This document shows positions 1 through 10,700 of a stretch of 64,000 bases of DNA, in pieces. Every line of letters begins with the position of its first letter. The stretch's first letter is position 1. The notes beneath the pieces are model-generated. The model did not search any database. It saw nothing but the letters and a program-made list of their open reading frames with translations, and was not told where the DNA came from. The stretch is from Didymella arachidicola (taxonomy: Eukaryota; Ascomycota; Dothideomycetes; Pleosporales; Didymellaceae). Location of the stretch: NCBI GenBank assembly GCA_016630955.3, contig CM049987.1:2046001-2110000 (forward strand). The letters run 5' to 3'. Position numbers and translations under genes: made by a program.

Positions 1-947
1 GACACTGCGAGCGCAGTGGGCGGCCAGCGATGTCGCGTGAAGCTGAGGGCGTGGAGCGTGGAGCGCGGAGAGTAGGGTTGAGGTCGGTACGTCCAGCTTG
101 CCAGCGGAGGTCGAGCTATCCCATCAATGGATGCGGTTTAGTGGGCTATCATAAACCCTGCATGGGCCCCGTTGGAAGATCAGCACAATTTGGTGCCTTT
201 TGCACGGCATCGGCTGGCCAGACCTGTTGCTGCAGCCAGATTGAGTTCAACGCGTGGCAGGCCCGGTTTTCTGCAATTTCTACCCGACGCGCCGCCTGCG
301 GACATGCACAAAACACCACGCCTAAGATCGTATGTACGCTCGCGGCTCGCATTCCAGCAGCGCTGCCGTGGACCGAGTCTTCACGGCGAGCGTTGCGGCA
401 GCCGTGCGCCGCCATGTGGCTCTAGCTGCATTCTATGGTCGAGCTGAGAGGGCTCTCGAGGACGTTTCGACAGTTTGTTCGGGCAAAAGCAATGACATTT
501 TGAATCAGGGCAGACAGGGACCTCGAGCATATCTATAAAGGCTCTGCTGCCCCATAGACATTGTTGCAGACAGAGCGTTAGGGTCATTGCCCTACTGCCC
601 CTGCGCACGCTCCGTGACCAAGTCCTGTGCGCTCGCACCTTATGAATGTGCAGTGTGTGATGTTGACGGCAACTCATGCGACATTGCAAGAACAATAAAC
701 AAGCCTTGCGTTTCAGGCCGCTAGCTGTGCTGCGAGCGACGTGAGGTCTCAGATCTCGCTCACCTGCAAGATGGCTCAGCAGGCTGATTCGAGAAGCCCG
801 GCCCGTCTCTAGTCCGAACCAAAAAGAGCTACGGCCCTTGCCGTCGAAACAATGCTGCCCCGAGCTACACGCGCATGCGCCAGCGCGTTATGAAGGCTGC
901 GTCCTTTATCACCCACCACCCGCGGACTGCCTGTCAACCGTGTCGCA
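1..947. other. Left-edge intergenic DNA
   Basis: No convincing coding region. The short open frames on both strands have no recognisable domain and low-complexity, Arg/Ser/Cys-rich composition typical of chance frames. The last few hundred bases probably hold the promoter and leader of the zinc-cluster gene starting at 948. No tRNA-like or repeat structure was seen. Confidence 0.6.
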
Positions 948-2311
948 ATGGAAGACCTTGATGACGAGCTAGATCTGCGCTACCACCGCGATGCAAAGCC
1001 TGATGTTTACTACCGCGTGCCAGCCACAGAGGTGAAGACGCCTTCTTACCTGCAGGTACCCTAGCTAAGATATTCTTGATGTAGTCCTTGGATGGTGCAC
1101 TTCGAAACGAATTGGAAAGAAATGCATCGAGCTTGATCCCCTCAGATATCGTGACCGAATTCGTATTTGCAGCCACTTCGACCGTCACCGTCCCCGTGAT
1201 ACAGCAAGCCAACCTCGACACCCTGATTGAGCCCCAGCATTATGCGCAGAGTATCCAAGTCGAGTATGCACTGTGTCGGGACGTTGAAGGCAAGGACAGG
1301 CTGGTGATTCAAAGAGCTATCTCGAAGTAGGTAGTGTGACCTCGCGACCATAATCGTCAACTAACGGCTGATAGGTCTATAGTTGCGGCCATCGAAGAAG
1401 CGGATGGTTTCAAGTACTCTGAGCGTCACGCCTTCAATCCGAAGACTGGCGGCGATGGTGCTCGGCTGAATTATGTCTGCCAAGACAGCCTGCAGAACAA
1501 GGACCGCAAAACCAACAAGAAGAAGAAGGAAGGCACAGAAAACGGCGATCACAGTGTCAAAGATCTGATACCAACCTACGATTGCGGAGGCGCGATTCAT
1601 GTGAAGTTCTCGATCAAGCGCGAAGCTATCAACGTTGTGTACAAACACAATCCCATCCACCGGGACGTTGAAAGTCGGCGAAGTGGCGATGAGTATGTAG
1701 AACTCGGTTACCGCACACTTCTCCCAGCCTTACTGACACTTCACAGCCATTCTGTCGTACCAGAAGCGAATGATAGCGCCACAGCCAAGGGCGCAAAGAC
1801 ATCCAACGGAGCCGCTAAGAAGAGGAAACGCAGCAAGAAAGACCACAACATTGTGGTTGATGATGAGTTCAATGCGTTCAACCTTGGGCTGTCGGCTTCA
1901 CTGGAGGCACCCAAATCTTCAAGCAGAAAGAAGCGTAAGAGCACTGGCACAGAAGCAGGCCCTTCGAAAAAGAAGAGCAAGACAATTAATGCTGGCGCCA
2001 CCTCATCGCCAGTGAAGTCGAAGAAGCAAGAAGCAACACCAAGAGAGCCAAGACCGACCAAGCTTGGCAAGAACAAAGCATGCATCCGGTGTCGCGAGAA
2101 GAAGATCAAGTGCAACGAGGCAAAGCCGGCTTGCAATCAGTGCAAAAGGGGCCTGTGGGCGTGCCAGTACGAGATCGTGGGACCAAAGCAGCGCCCGAAG
2201 AACGGCTGTATCAACTGCAAGCAGCGCAGACGTAAGTGCACTGAAGAGAAGCCTTGCTGTGCATACTGCTTGAAGATGGACGATATTTGTGATTACGCCT
2301 ACTATGCTTGA
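948..2311 (+). CDS. Zinc-finger protein with two C-terminal Zn2Cys6 clusters
   Basis: Four-exon model: 948-1031, 1085-1326, 1375-1692, 1747-2311; 402 aa. The introns at 1327-1374 (GTAGGT, CTAAC, TAG) and 1693-1746 (GTATGT, CTGAC, CAG) are clear. The first donor is less certain. The C-terminus carries two complete fungal binuclear clusters of spacing CX2CX6CX6CX2CX6C, at Cys327-354 and Cys369-396, only 14 residues apart and six residues from the end. Upstream, Cys144, Cys179, His200 and His204 sit in a beta-rich stretch (YDCGG, then YKHNPIH), which resembles a WRKY/GCM/FLYWCH-type C2H2 fold. A Lys/Ser-rich linker that may hold a nuclear signal joins the two parts. Likely a nuclear DNA-binding protein; its targets cannot be told. 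No fungal_trans middle-homology domain is present. The domain reading of the N-terminal half is inference; the double Zn2Cys6 is directly visible. Confidence 0.75.
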
Positions 2312-3542
2312 CGGCACTATTGCAATCGTTGGTCAACTTCAAGGCGTCGCGTTGCAAACGAACGTGGCATGATGTCAGAGATAGCGGCTGAGTATGATGT
2401 CTTGACGAGGATTTGTTGCTGATGTTCGCCGAGTCAATGGCAGCAACCTGCAACCTGACATCTATGAGCCCGGAGTCAACCACCCACATGGGACGAATAG
2501 CCAAGACGCTTATATGCAGCGGACCATTCGCGTTCACACAGGATTACACAGTGTACTCGAACAGGGGCAAAGCATGACGAACGCCACTGCCAATATACTG
2601 TAAATATCCCGACTAACATGAGGGCATACGCGTATAATATGAGAAGAGCATGATTTAGCGTAGCACGAAGAATCCTGACTTGGTATGGAGGAGTCGGGGT
2701 GGCCAACACGCACCACGCCTCTGAAATACAGGTAGTAACTATCAGAGAGGCGCGCTCGACAAAGTACACGCACCAAGGGACACAAATAAAAGGAAATAAA
2801 GGTAACATATCTTTAGTCGCTTGATTGTCTAGCATGTCATTAACGTGTGCTTCTTGTGATGATCAAGCCTCAGGAATGAGTGTCAGAATGAATACGCTCA
2901 TCCATGGCATGCCCATCAAAAACACTCACGATGGCCGATATCGGACGGGCGTGTGACTGCAGGGCGTCGGCGTGTAGACGCGACCCACCGCATAATTCTA
3001 CAGTTTCTGCCGCACGCCTTGCGGCTGACAGCGGTCTCCGCTAGCGCTGTTCGCATCTCCAGCACATTTTCCTGTTGTGGTTACAGTAGCCTTGCAGCGG
3101 CGTGCTGTCAAGAGGGCCGATCTCAGATAAGGCCAGTTGCTATGAGTAAACAATTGTAGGTCACGCCCGAGCATCGTCAACTTGACGCCGAAGTGCACCG
3201 AGCGAGCTTTGAAGCTGCACGGCTCTGAATGGTTCAGGAGCCCTACAGTGGGTCGGCAAGGGGCCCTCGAGCTTCCCCGGACGCGTTTGGATCCTGTGAT
3301 GTGCTCGGAATTGCCCAATCGTCGGTCGTGTCATTGGAAATTTTGTCATTCGCGTCATTGGGCGTACCCTGGAAGAGCTAGCGTACAAAGAGGGGAACCC
3401 ACCGCCGGCCACCTCGCGATAACCCTTCAAGACTCACAAAATCCACCGCCTTTCGCAGCTTGGTTCCATCACTCATACATCTCCAAAGGGTTCTTCTAGC
3501 CCGCCCTGTACTGACCTCGCCGGCTCGTTACCCGTTGCGCTT
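2312..3542. other. Intergenic region before cpa1
   Basis: Holds the 3' end of the zinc-cluster gene and the promoter and transcribed leader of the cpa1 gene. The open frames here are short, overlap each other on opposite strands and match no family. No gene is called. Confidence 0.55.
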
Positions 3543-3827
3543 ATGCGTGCTGTTCAAACAACCTTTACTTCCCAGGTAAGTAACATTGCCCTACCTTCCC
3601 GTGGTTCCTTATCTGTGAACGCACACCATCGATTCACCGCTTCAACCTTGGGCGGCTGCAATGCATATGATAACATCGCTCCTGAATATCTCAAACGCTT
3701 GACTCTTGCTGACTGACCTCGACAGGACTACATCTCAGGTATGCTGCTGCCCGATGTTCGGCTTGTCATTCATGAGCGTCACACTCACACTGCTGTAGAC
3801 CACCTGTGGAAGGCCTCAGTAAACTGA
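3543..3827 (+). promoter_or_regulatory. Upstream ORF: arginine attenuator peptide, spliced over three exons
   Basis: A 24-codon upstream ORF in the cpa1 leader: exons 3543-3575, 3726-3738 and 3799-3827, with introns 3576-3725 (GTAAGT...CAG) and 3739-3798 (GTATGC...TAG). The product begins MRAVQTT and contains FTSQDYISDHLWKAS, ending at TGA 3825-3827. It has the same length and conserved core as the fungal arginine attenuator peptide known from Neurospora arg-2 and yeast CPA1, including Asp12, which is needed for arginine sensing. The family stalls ribosomes at its own stop codon when arginine is high, which lowers initiation at the downstream ORF and, in yeast, promotes mRNA decay. The cpa1 start lies 58 bases after the uORF stop. 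Neither intron is visible as one open frame, so simple ORF calling misses it. Confidence 0.93.
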
Positions 3828-3885
3828 AAGCCTACACATTCTACCAACTACACATCTACCGCTACCCGTCACTTACTCCAACACT

Positions 3886-5364
3886 ATGCTGTCGCAAATC
3901 TTCAAGCCTTCCGCTATGCGGTCTGTCAATGTCCTGGGACAAGTAACAAAGAACCGCGTTCAGGCGCGTACCCTGGCTACCGTCCAGTCCAACACCGAAC
4001 GCAGGATTCCCTCGCCTCACCGAAAGCCCACAGAGATCTCCACCGAGAGGGCTACTTTCACAATCAAGGTAAGCACGACGTAGCAATGGTGGGAATGAAG
4101 CTCACAAGTACAGAATGGCCCTATTTTCTCCGGAAAGTCTTTTGGTGCCAAGGCCAACATCTCTGGTGAAGCCGTCTTCACCACCTCCCTTGTTGGATAC
4201 CCCGAGTCCATGACCGATCCCTCATACCGTGGACAGATTCTCGTCTTCACCCAGCCCTTGATCGGTAACTACGGTGTGCCCTCCGCTGCTCGCGATGAGC
4301 ACGGTCTGCTCCGTTACTTTGAGTCGCCCTACATCCAGGCCTCTGGTATCGTCGTCCAGGACTACGCTCTGAAGCACAGCCACTGGACCGCTGTCGAGTC
4401 GCTTGCTCAATGGTGCGCTCGCGAGGGCGTTCCCGCCATCTCCGGCGTCGACACGCGTGAGGTCGTCACATACCTTCGTGAGCAGGGTTCCTCACTCGCT
4501 CGCATCACCATTGGCGAGGAGTACGATGCGGACGAGGACGAGGCTTTCATCGACCCCGAGGCCATCAACCTGGTCCGTCGTGTCTCGACCAAGGCGCCTT
4601 TCCACGTCAGCTCGTCCCTCGGCGACATGCACGTTGCTCTGATCGACTGTGGTGTGAAGGAGAACATCCTCCGCAGCCTCGTCTCCCGAGGAGCCAGCGT
4701 TACCTGCTTCCCGTACGACTACCCCATCCACAAGGTCGCCCACCACTTCGACGGTGTCTTCATCTCCAACGGCCCCGGCGACCCAACGCACTGCACACAG
4801 ACCGTGTTCAATCTCCGCAAGCTGTTCGAGACATCCCAGGTCCCCGTCATGGGCATCTGCATGGGCCACCAGCTGATTGCACTGGCCGCCGGCGCCAAGA
4901 CAATCAAGCTCAAGTACGGAAACCGCGCACACAACATCCCAGCTCTCGACCTGAGGACGGGCAAGTGCCACATCACATCGCAGAACCACGGCTACGCCGT
5001 CGACCCGACGACGCTCAGCAGCGAGTGGAGGGAGTACTTCACGAACCTCAACGACCAGTCCAACGAGGGCCTGATCCACAACTCGCGCCCGATCTTCAGC
5101 GCGCAGTTCCACCCCGAGGCCAAGGGCGGCCCGCTGGACTCGGCGTACCTGTTCGACAAGTACATTGAGAACGTGCAGGGGTACAAGGAGCTGCAGTCGC
5201 AGTTTTCGAACAAGGACAACAAGCCCAGCGCGGTGCTTGTGGATCTGATGAGCAAGGAGCGGGTGGGAGTGCACCCTGACCAGCCTGATTTTGACGTGTC
5301 GAATAACCCTGCTGTTGTTGTTGGGGGCGCTGTGCCGTCGTACCAGCCGATTACGTCGGCGTAG
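3886..5364 (+). CDS. cpa1: Carbamoyl-phosphate synthase, arginine-specific small subunit
   Basis: Two exons (3886-4068 and 4114-5364; intron GTAAGC...CAG, 45 nt), 477 aa. It is the glutaminase subunit that hydrolyses glutamine and feeds ammonia to the large subunit for carbamoyl phosphate in arginine synthesis. The CPSase small-chain N domain starts near residue 55 (IKNGPIFSGKSFG); the class I glutamine amidotransferase domain follows, with the nucleophile Cys310 in GICMGHQ and His394 and Glu396 in FHPEAKGG. Residues 1-35 are basic, Ser/Thr-rich and free of acidic residues, as expected for a mitochondrial presequence. The start is the first ATG after the uORF and gives that presequence. Expression is expected to be repressed by arginine through the attenuator peptide at 3543-3827. 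Long minus-strand frames over this gene are shadows. Confidence 0.96.
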
Positions 5365-5554
5365 ATATCGTCGGCGTAGATTACGTCGATGTTAGGGGGG
5401 GTGTTTTGATTGTGGGTTGTGAGCTTTGGAGTTTGTGTGGAGTTTTTACAGGAAATTGAGCCATAGTCTGACGTCTCGCGACAATACAACAAATCTGCGT
5501 ATACCATGGCACAGCAAGTCTAGACACCATGTCATGGTTTTGGTTGATATGAAA

Positions 5555-7213
5555 TCAAAGCCTCCCAGAATCAACCTCGCTCTCCTCGCCCTCGCCCTCG
5601 CCACTCTCACCATGTCTATTCTTGTTATTGTTATCTACCCTCTCCTTCCTCTCCATCTCCTTCCTCCTCGCGCCGGCCTTGAGCTTCTCCCACTGCTCCC
5701 TGTACCTCGCAATAACGGCCCTATCCCTCTCCGTCTGCCTTGTAAGCTTCGCATTCACATCGCCCAACTGCTCTAATTGTATGGCTTGGGCATTGATCGT
5801 CGCCTCGAGGTCTTTGAGGCGGGTCGCAGACTCTGGATCGGCAGCGAGAGCAGGGGGGTGCAGTGGGAGAGGCGGGGAGTGTAGAGCAGGGGGTGGATCG
5901 GTGGGCAAGCGGTGGGGGCGGGCGCGAAAGGACTGGGCGAGGGCGTTGAATTGGTTCTGGGAGTTTGTTTCCCACATCTGGATGCGCTTTGCCTGGTTGT
6001 CGACGAGGGATTTGAGGGTTTCGTTTTCGAGGGCGAGTTCCTCGTGGGTCTTTTGGGCGGTGCCGCGGCCGGCGGGGATGGTGCGGGTGGTGGAGGTGCT
6101 GTGGGAGGGCGGGCGGCGGGACGTGGTTGGGGAGGGCGGGGCGACGCTTTCTTGGGCGTCGACGAATTCGTCGTGGCTGCCTTTGAGGGAGTTGGAGGCT
6201 TCGTCGATGGGGTTTAGGTGGTGGGGCTGGGCGGTGGGGCCTTGGAGCATGCTGGCGTAGGTGAGTGTGCCGCCGGACGTGGGGACGAGGTAGAAGGACT
6301 CGTTTGGGTTGAGGGGCGTGCCGGCATCGCTGCGGAGGGCGCGGAGGGCGGGCTTGCTGATGAGGGCGGCGAGGTCTGGGACGGAGGACTTGACGGTGCG
6401 CGAGGCTTCTGGCGAGGCGTTGCGCGACTTGGGCGGGGAGGGCTTCTCGGACTTGTGTGGCTCGGGGGCGGGCGTTGGGGGTGTAGGGTTGAGGGGCAGC
6501 GAGGTGAATGCCAGAGGAGCCGAGATGGCGGATATGACGCCGCCAAAGGCCGAGTAGAAGCGGCGGAAGTTGTCCTCTGGCGGGGGAGAGTCGGGCTGGG
6601 GCGCTTCCTTTGGCCTGGTGAGCTCTCTCGATGTGCTCTGCTTTGCCTTGCGGGCCTGCCTCTCCAGCAGGTCTCTGACGGGTGTGGCCGGGGCGTCGCG
6701 GGCTGCGTTGGCGCCGGCGGCTGTGACTGCGGTGCCGCTCGTGGTGCGCCTCGCGCTGGGTATGCCGCGCTTCTCGGCGAGGTTGGTGGCGATGGACGAC
6801 TGCGGCAGGCGGCGGTGGGTTCTGGGAGCCGAGGCCGAGGGCGAGCTGGTGCGGGCAGCGGCGGCCTGGGAGGACGTGGTCGTGGAGGTGCTGTCGGAGA
6901 GCTTGGCGGCGGTGGTGGTGGCCGTCTTCCTGTCGGGCTTGCGCGGGGCTTCCTTGATCAGGCCGGCGAGCTTGCGGTGGTGGTCCTCGAGCAGGCTGAG
7001 GATGCGCAGGGCCTGTGACGACTGTCAGCGCGACGTGGAGAAGCGCGACCCGCCTGTGCTCACCTCGTCGTTGTGCGTGTCCTGGGCGGCATCGTGGAAG
7101 AAGGCGGCGGCGTGGTCGTGCTCGTCGCCGGCGGTCGCGATGCTGCTGCTCAGCGTGGCCGCCTGGGCGTTGCGCACATGGTCGTGGGCTTTGGTGAGGT
7201 GCGCCGACTCCAT
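5555..7213 (-). CDS. MIT-domain protein, Atg38/NRBF2-like
   Basis: Two exons on the minus strand (7213-7064, then 7012-5555; intron GTGAGC...CAG, 49 nt), 535 aa. The first 70 residues form a helical MIT-like repeat (AHDHVRNAQ..., then ALRILSLLEDHHRKLAGLI) of the type found at the N-terminus of Atg38/NRBF2, a subunit that links Atg14 and Vps34 in the autophagy PI3-kinase complex. The middle is Pro/Ser/Ala-rich and probably disordered. Near residues 370-515 there are coiled-coil stretches (HEELALENETLKSLVDNQAK; QLEQLGDVNAKLTRQTERD), which matches the Atg38 plan of MIT plus C-terminal dimerising coiled coil. The protein is longer than yeast Atg38. The family call rests on the MIT pattern and overall layout, not on catalytic residues; another MIT or coiled-coil protein is possible. 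It is transcribed away from the LAM gene across a 503-bp shared upstream region. Confidence 0.6.
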
Positions 7214-7716
7214 GATGGTGCGCTGGGCATGTTCGTGTGTGTGTGCGTGTGTGCGTGCGTGCGTGTGTGCGTGTGTGTGTGGGGTGTGTGTTGGTGAGGC
7301 CTGGCGGTCGTGGTCGCGTCAAGTCAGGTGCGCCGTCTGGGGGAGCCTTCCGCGGAGGGTGCGGGCAGGGATGTGCGGGCGTCGGGCGATCACACGGAGC
7401 TGCGGCCAGGAGCCAGCCACTGCTCGGTCCTGACGAGCGCGCACTGCAGCGGCCGGTTTCACGAGCTGACTGCGCGGCGACACCTGCAAGCTGGAAGCTG
7501 AACGCTGAAAGCAATGGCAGCCAGCCCGTGTCTTTCCATCCCCCATCTGTCTGTCTGGCATGCCCGGCCCTCGCGACTCTGCCACAGCACAGTGCGCTCG
7601 CTCTGATCGTGCAGCGCCCTCGTCAGCACCCCCGCAACCGCGAGACAGCCGCCCGAGGCACTCAACCCGCTGCCCGTCTCTGCCTCGCCCGCCCCCCAGC
7701 GCACACAACACCCAGC
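7214..7716. promoter_or_regulatory. Divergent promoter between MIT and LAM genes
   Basis: A 503-bp region between two divergent start codons (7213 minus, 7717 plus). It must hold both promoters. It contains a GT-rich microsatellite at 7235-7291 close to the minus-strand start and a C/T-rich stretch leading to the plus-strand start. No specific factor site is claimed. Confidence 0.6.
7235..7291. repeat. GT/GC dinucleotide-type microsatellite
   Basis: About 57 bases of imperfect (GT)n with interspersed GCGT units (GTGTGTGTGCGTGTGTGCGT...). It lies 20-80 bases upstream of the minus-strand MIT gene start, so it is in that gene's leader or core promoter. Confidence 0.85.
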
Positions 7717-10700
7717 ATGGCGACCGTCGGCCGCAGGAGGAGCATCACCTCGTCGCTGGGCCGCTCGAGTCGCGATCACTCGCTGGCCGCCCCGCCGGAC
7801 AAGGCCCGCGACAATGCCCGCGACACGACCCTCTCACAGAGCGCGAGCACCTCCGCTCTGTCCGTGGCCAGCGACATGCCCGCCGACTCGCACGACGGCG
7901 CCCTCGACCGCCTGCGCAGCCGCAATTCCGACGACGCCCGCAGCGACTCCTCCTCCCACAACCACAAGCGCCGCCTGTCCGGCCTGTTCACGCGCAAGAA
8001 GCGCACCGCAAAGCCCGCCGACAGCAGCGACGACCTCTCGCAGCTCGACCCTGACAACCAGCGCCCGCCCGCAGAGCCGCGCAACTACAGCGACGACTCG
8101 CTGGGCCTGCACAAGAGCGTCGCCAGCAGCCTGCTCACCGACGACTCGGAGGAGGAGCCCTCGTAAGTCGCATCCCGTATCCTGCCGTATCCTGCCGTAT
8201 CCTGCCGTATCACACCGTATCCTGCCGTATCCCACTGCGCACTGCGTAGTTATTTCTTTCTGTCAGACACCGAGGCTCCCCTGCGTTCCAGAATGCGCCT
8301 TGTCCGTGTCCGCGCACTCGAGCGGGTCGTGTTGCGGCCCTCGAGCCGTGCAGGGACGCCCAGGCGAACACCAGAAGCTCCAGCGCCCACCGCCTTCCCC
8401 ACTGCACCACATGCCATCCCACCCCGTATTGCTTGCCTCGTGCCCTCTTTCTGCCGGTGACTTTGCCCGCTCCTCTCAATGTCCATTGCATTTTTTGTCT
8501 ATTACTTTTTTTTTGTCCATTGCTTCGCCCGCTCTTCTTCTTGTCTATTGTTTCACCACACAACCACTTAGACCACGCGTTCTCTTCCCACTAACCCCCT
8601 TCCCCCCCCCCCAGTAGCTCGCCAGCACCTCCACGCCGCCCAGGCATCTCACCGCACGCCTCCCACGTCGGACTGCTGACGCTGTCCTCGCCCCTGATCA
8701 CCTCCGAGACGATTGACTCGTTCGACGCCACCACCACCGACCTCACGCCAAACAAGCGTGGAGTCTCCCCGGTCGGCAAGCTGAAGGAAGCCTTCACGCC
8801 CACCCGACGAGCCACCTCGCCCAAGCCCCCCGCCGACACGGACAGCGCCCGCCCAGGCCCCAGCGCTGGAGGCATCGGTGCCCTCTTTGGCGGGAAGAGG
8901 CGCGAGCAGCGCGTTCTGGACGCTCCCATCGCCCCCTCACCACCACAGATCCACACAGGCTCCGACACACAGTCGACAGCGTCTCTGCGCTCGCTAGGTC
9001 CGAAGCCCATCATCACCCAGATTCCCGCAACCCCGCCGAACACGGTCGATGCCCCCACCACCTTCGTCACCCCGCCCACCCCCGTAGACGGGCCTGCATC
9101 CTCGCCCACCGAATCCACGCACTCGAACAACGGCTCCAAACACAGCCCTTCGCAGTCGAACCCCAACGTCGTCGTCTCCCCCTCGGGGAACATGATAAGT
9201 CACAGACGTGTGCGCTCAGCCTCCAACGCCCCCAGCAAGCTTTCCAACTACATCTCGGCCCCGCTCACACCTCACCCCGAGGAAGCAAAGACCCCTGGAG
9301 GGACCGCCGTTCTCAACTCGCCCAGCACAGGCTTCTTCTCGTCTGTCTTTTCAGCCGCACAAAACGCCGCAAACCAATTCAGCAACACCATCACACAAAA
9401 CACCGCACCCAAGAACAAGCCAGAAAAGCAGCAGCAAAAGGAAGCAGACACGCCGCAAGACGACGGAGGAGAAGAGGTCATTGGACCCGCCATCGTACAG
9501 GCGCAAACAGAGGGAGCAGAGAAGCCTCGCCCAGCCATCGAGACCCTGGGATCGGGAAATCTGAGTCTAGCCCACCTCGGCATAACAGAGAGCAGCGACG
9601 TCAGTCCCATGTCTTCTGCGACAAACGTCACCATCAAGGCTGATGAAGCCTCGGCCAAGGTCGAAGACGCCGCTGCTGCAGAGGCCGTGTCAGCAGCATA
9701 CGCGGCCAAGCCACCCTCCGTCACCAGCGAACGACCACGCTCGCTCACCGTCGAGTCGGGAGGGCCCGGTGCAGCCTCCCCTAACAAGGAAGGCGACATT
9801 ACAGATTCCCCAGCAGCTGGCTCCATACAGCGACAGGGCAGCATCCGCAGCCGCATCAGCGGTGGACGTCGGAGACGACACAGAGGGAGCTCAGCTGCCA
9901 CTGGGAATACCATTGCCGCTGCCATTGGAGCAAGCACCTCGACGCTGGCACCTGCTGCTGCCTCACTGCAAGGCCACCGATTGAACGGCACCGGCTTTGC
10001 TGTGGCTCCACCGAAGCGCAACAAGGACTTTCACGCCCTTTTCAAGAGCGTCCCCGAGGATGACTATCTCATCGAAGACTACAGCGCGGCTCTGCAGAAA
10101 GAGATCTTGCTCCACGGCCGCCTATACGTCTCCGAAGGCCACCTCTGTTTCTCTAGCAACATTCTAGGCTGGGTCACCAACCTTGTCATCAGCTTTGATG
10201 AAGTCGTGTCGGTCGAGAAAAAGTCAACCGCGGTGCTATTTCCCAACGCCATCGTCATCCAGACACTACACGCTCGCAATGTCTTTGCCTCGTTCTTGGC
10301 GCGTGACTCTACCTACGATCTGATCATTGGCATCTGGAAGATCTCGCACCCCAATCTCAAGTCATCGCTGAACGGTGTCACGCTCGATGGCTCTGCTGGC
10401 ACTGGCGACAAGACCGAGAAGGCTGAATCCCTTGGCAGCGATGTATCTAGCGATTCCGACGACGAGGTCTACGATGAGGACGCCGACGACGATGACGGTA
10501 TTGGCAGCTTTACGGAAGCCGGGGAGGGCAGCGTGGCTGGTAGCGACCTCGGCTCCACGCCAGGTGATGCACCCGCCACGCGCAAGGTCAGCGCTGCTGT
10601 CGCACAAGCTGTTGGCAGTGGTGGCCAGACTACCGAAGCGGCAAAGGCTGTCGCAAGCGGTGCGGCCACTACAACGAATGATTTTCCTGGCTCGGCGGCG

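Noticed and set aside
1056..1084. Alternative 29-nt intron in the zinc-cluster gene
   Set aside because: The frame would be kept, but 29 nt is below the usual minimum for a fungal intron; the donor at 1032 giving 53 nt is preferred.
4492..5274. 260-codon minus-strand frame opposite cpa1
   Set aside because: Antisense shadow of a strongly codon-biased gene; Val/Leu/Glu-rich pattern mirrors the sense codons and no domain is present.
6218..7433. Long plus-strand frames opposite the MIT gene
   Set aside because: Gly/Arg/Ala-rich antisense frames of a GC-rich gene, without any domain.
5721..7514. 597-codon minus-strand open frame
   Set aside because: It overlaps the MIT gene in another frame, is almost wholly Arg/Pro/His-rich and runs through the microsatellite; a shadow of GC-rich coding sequence.
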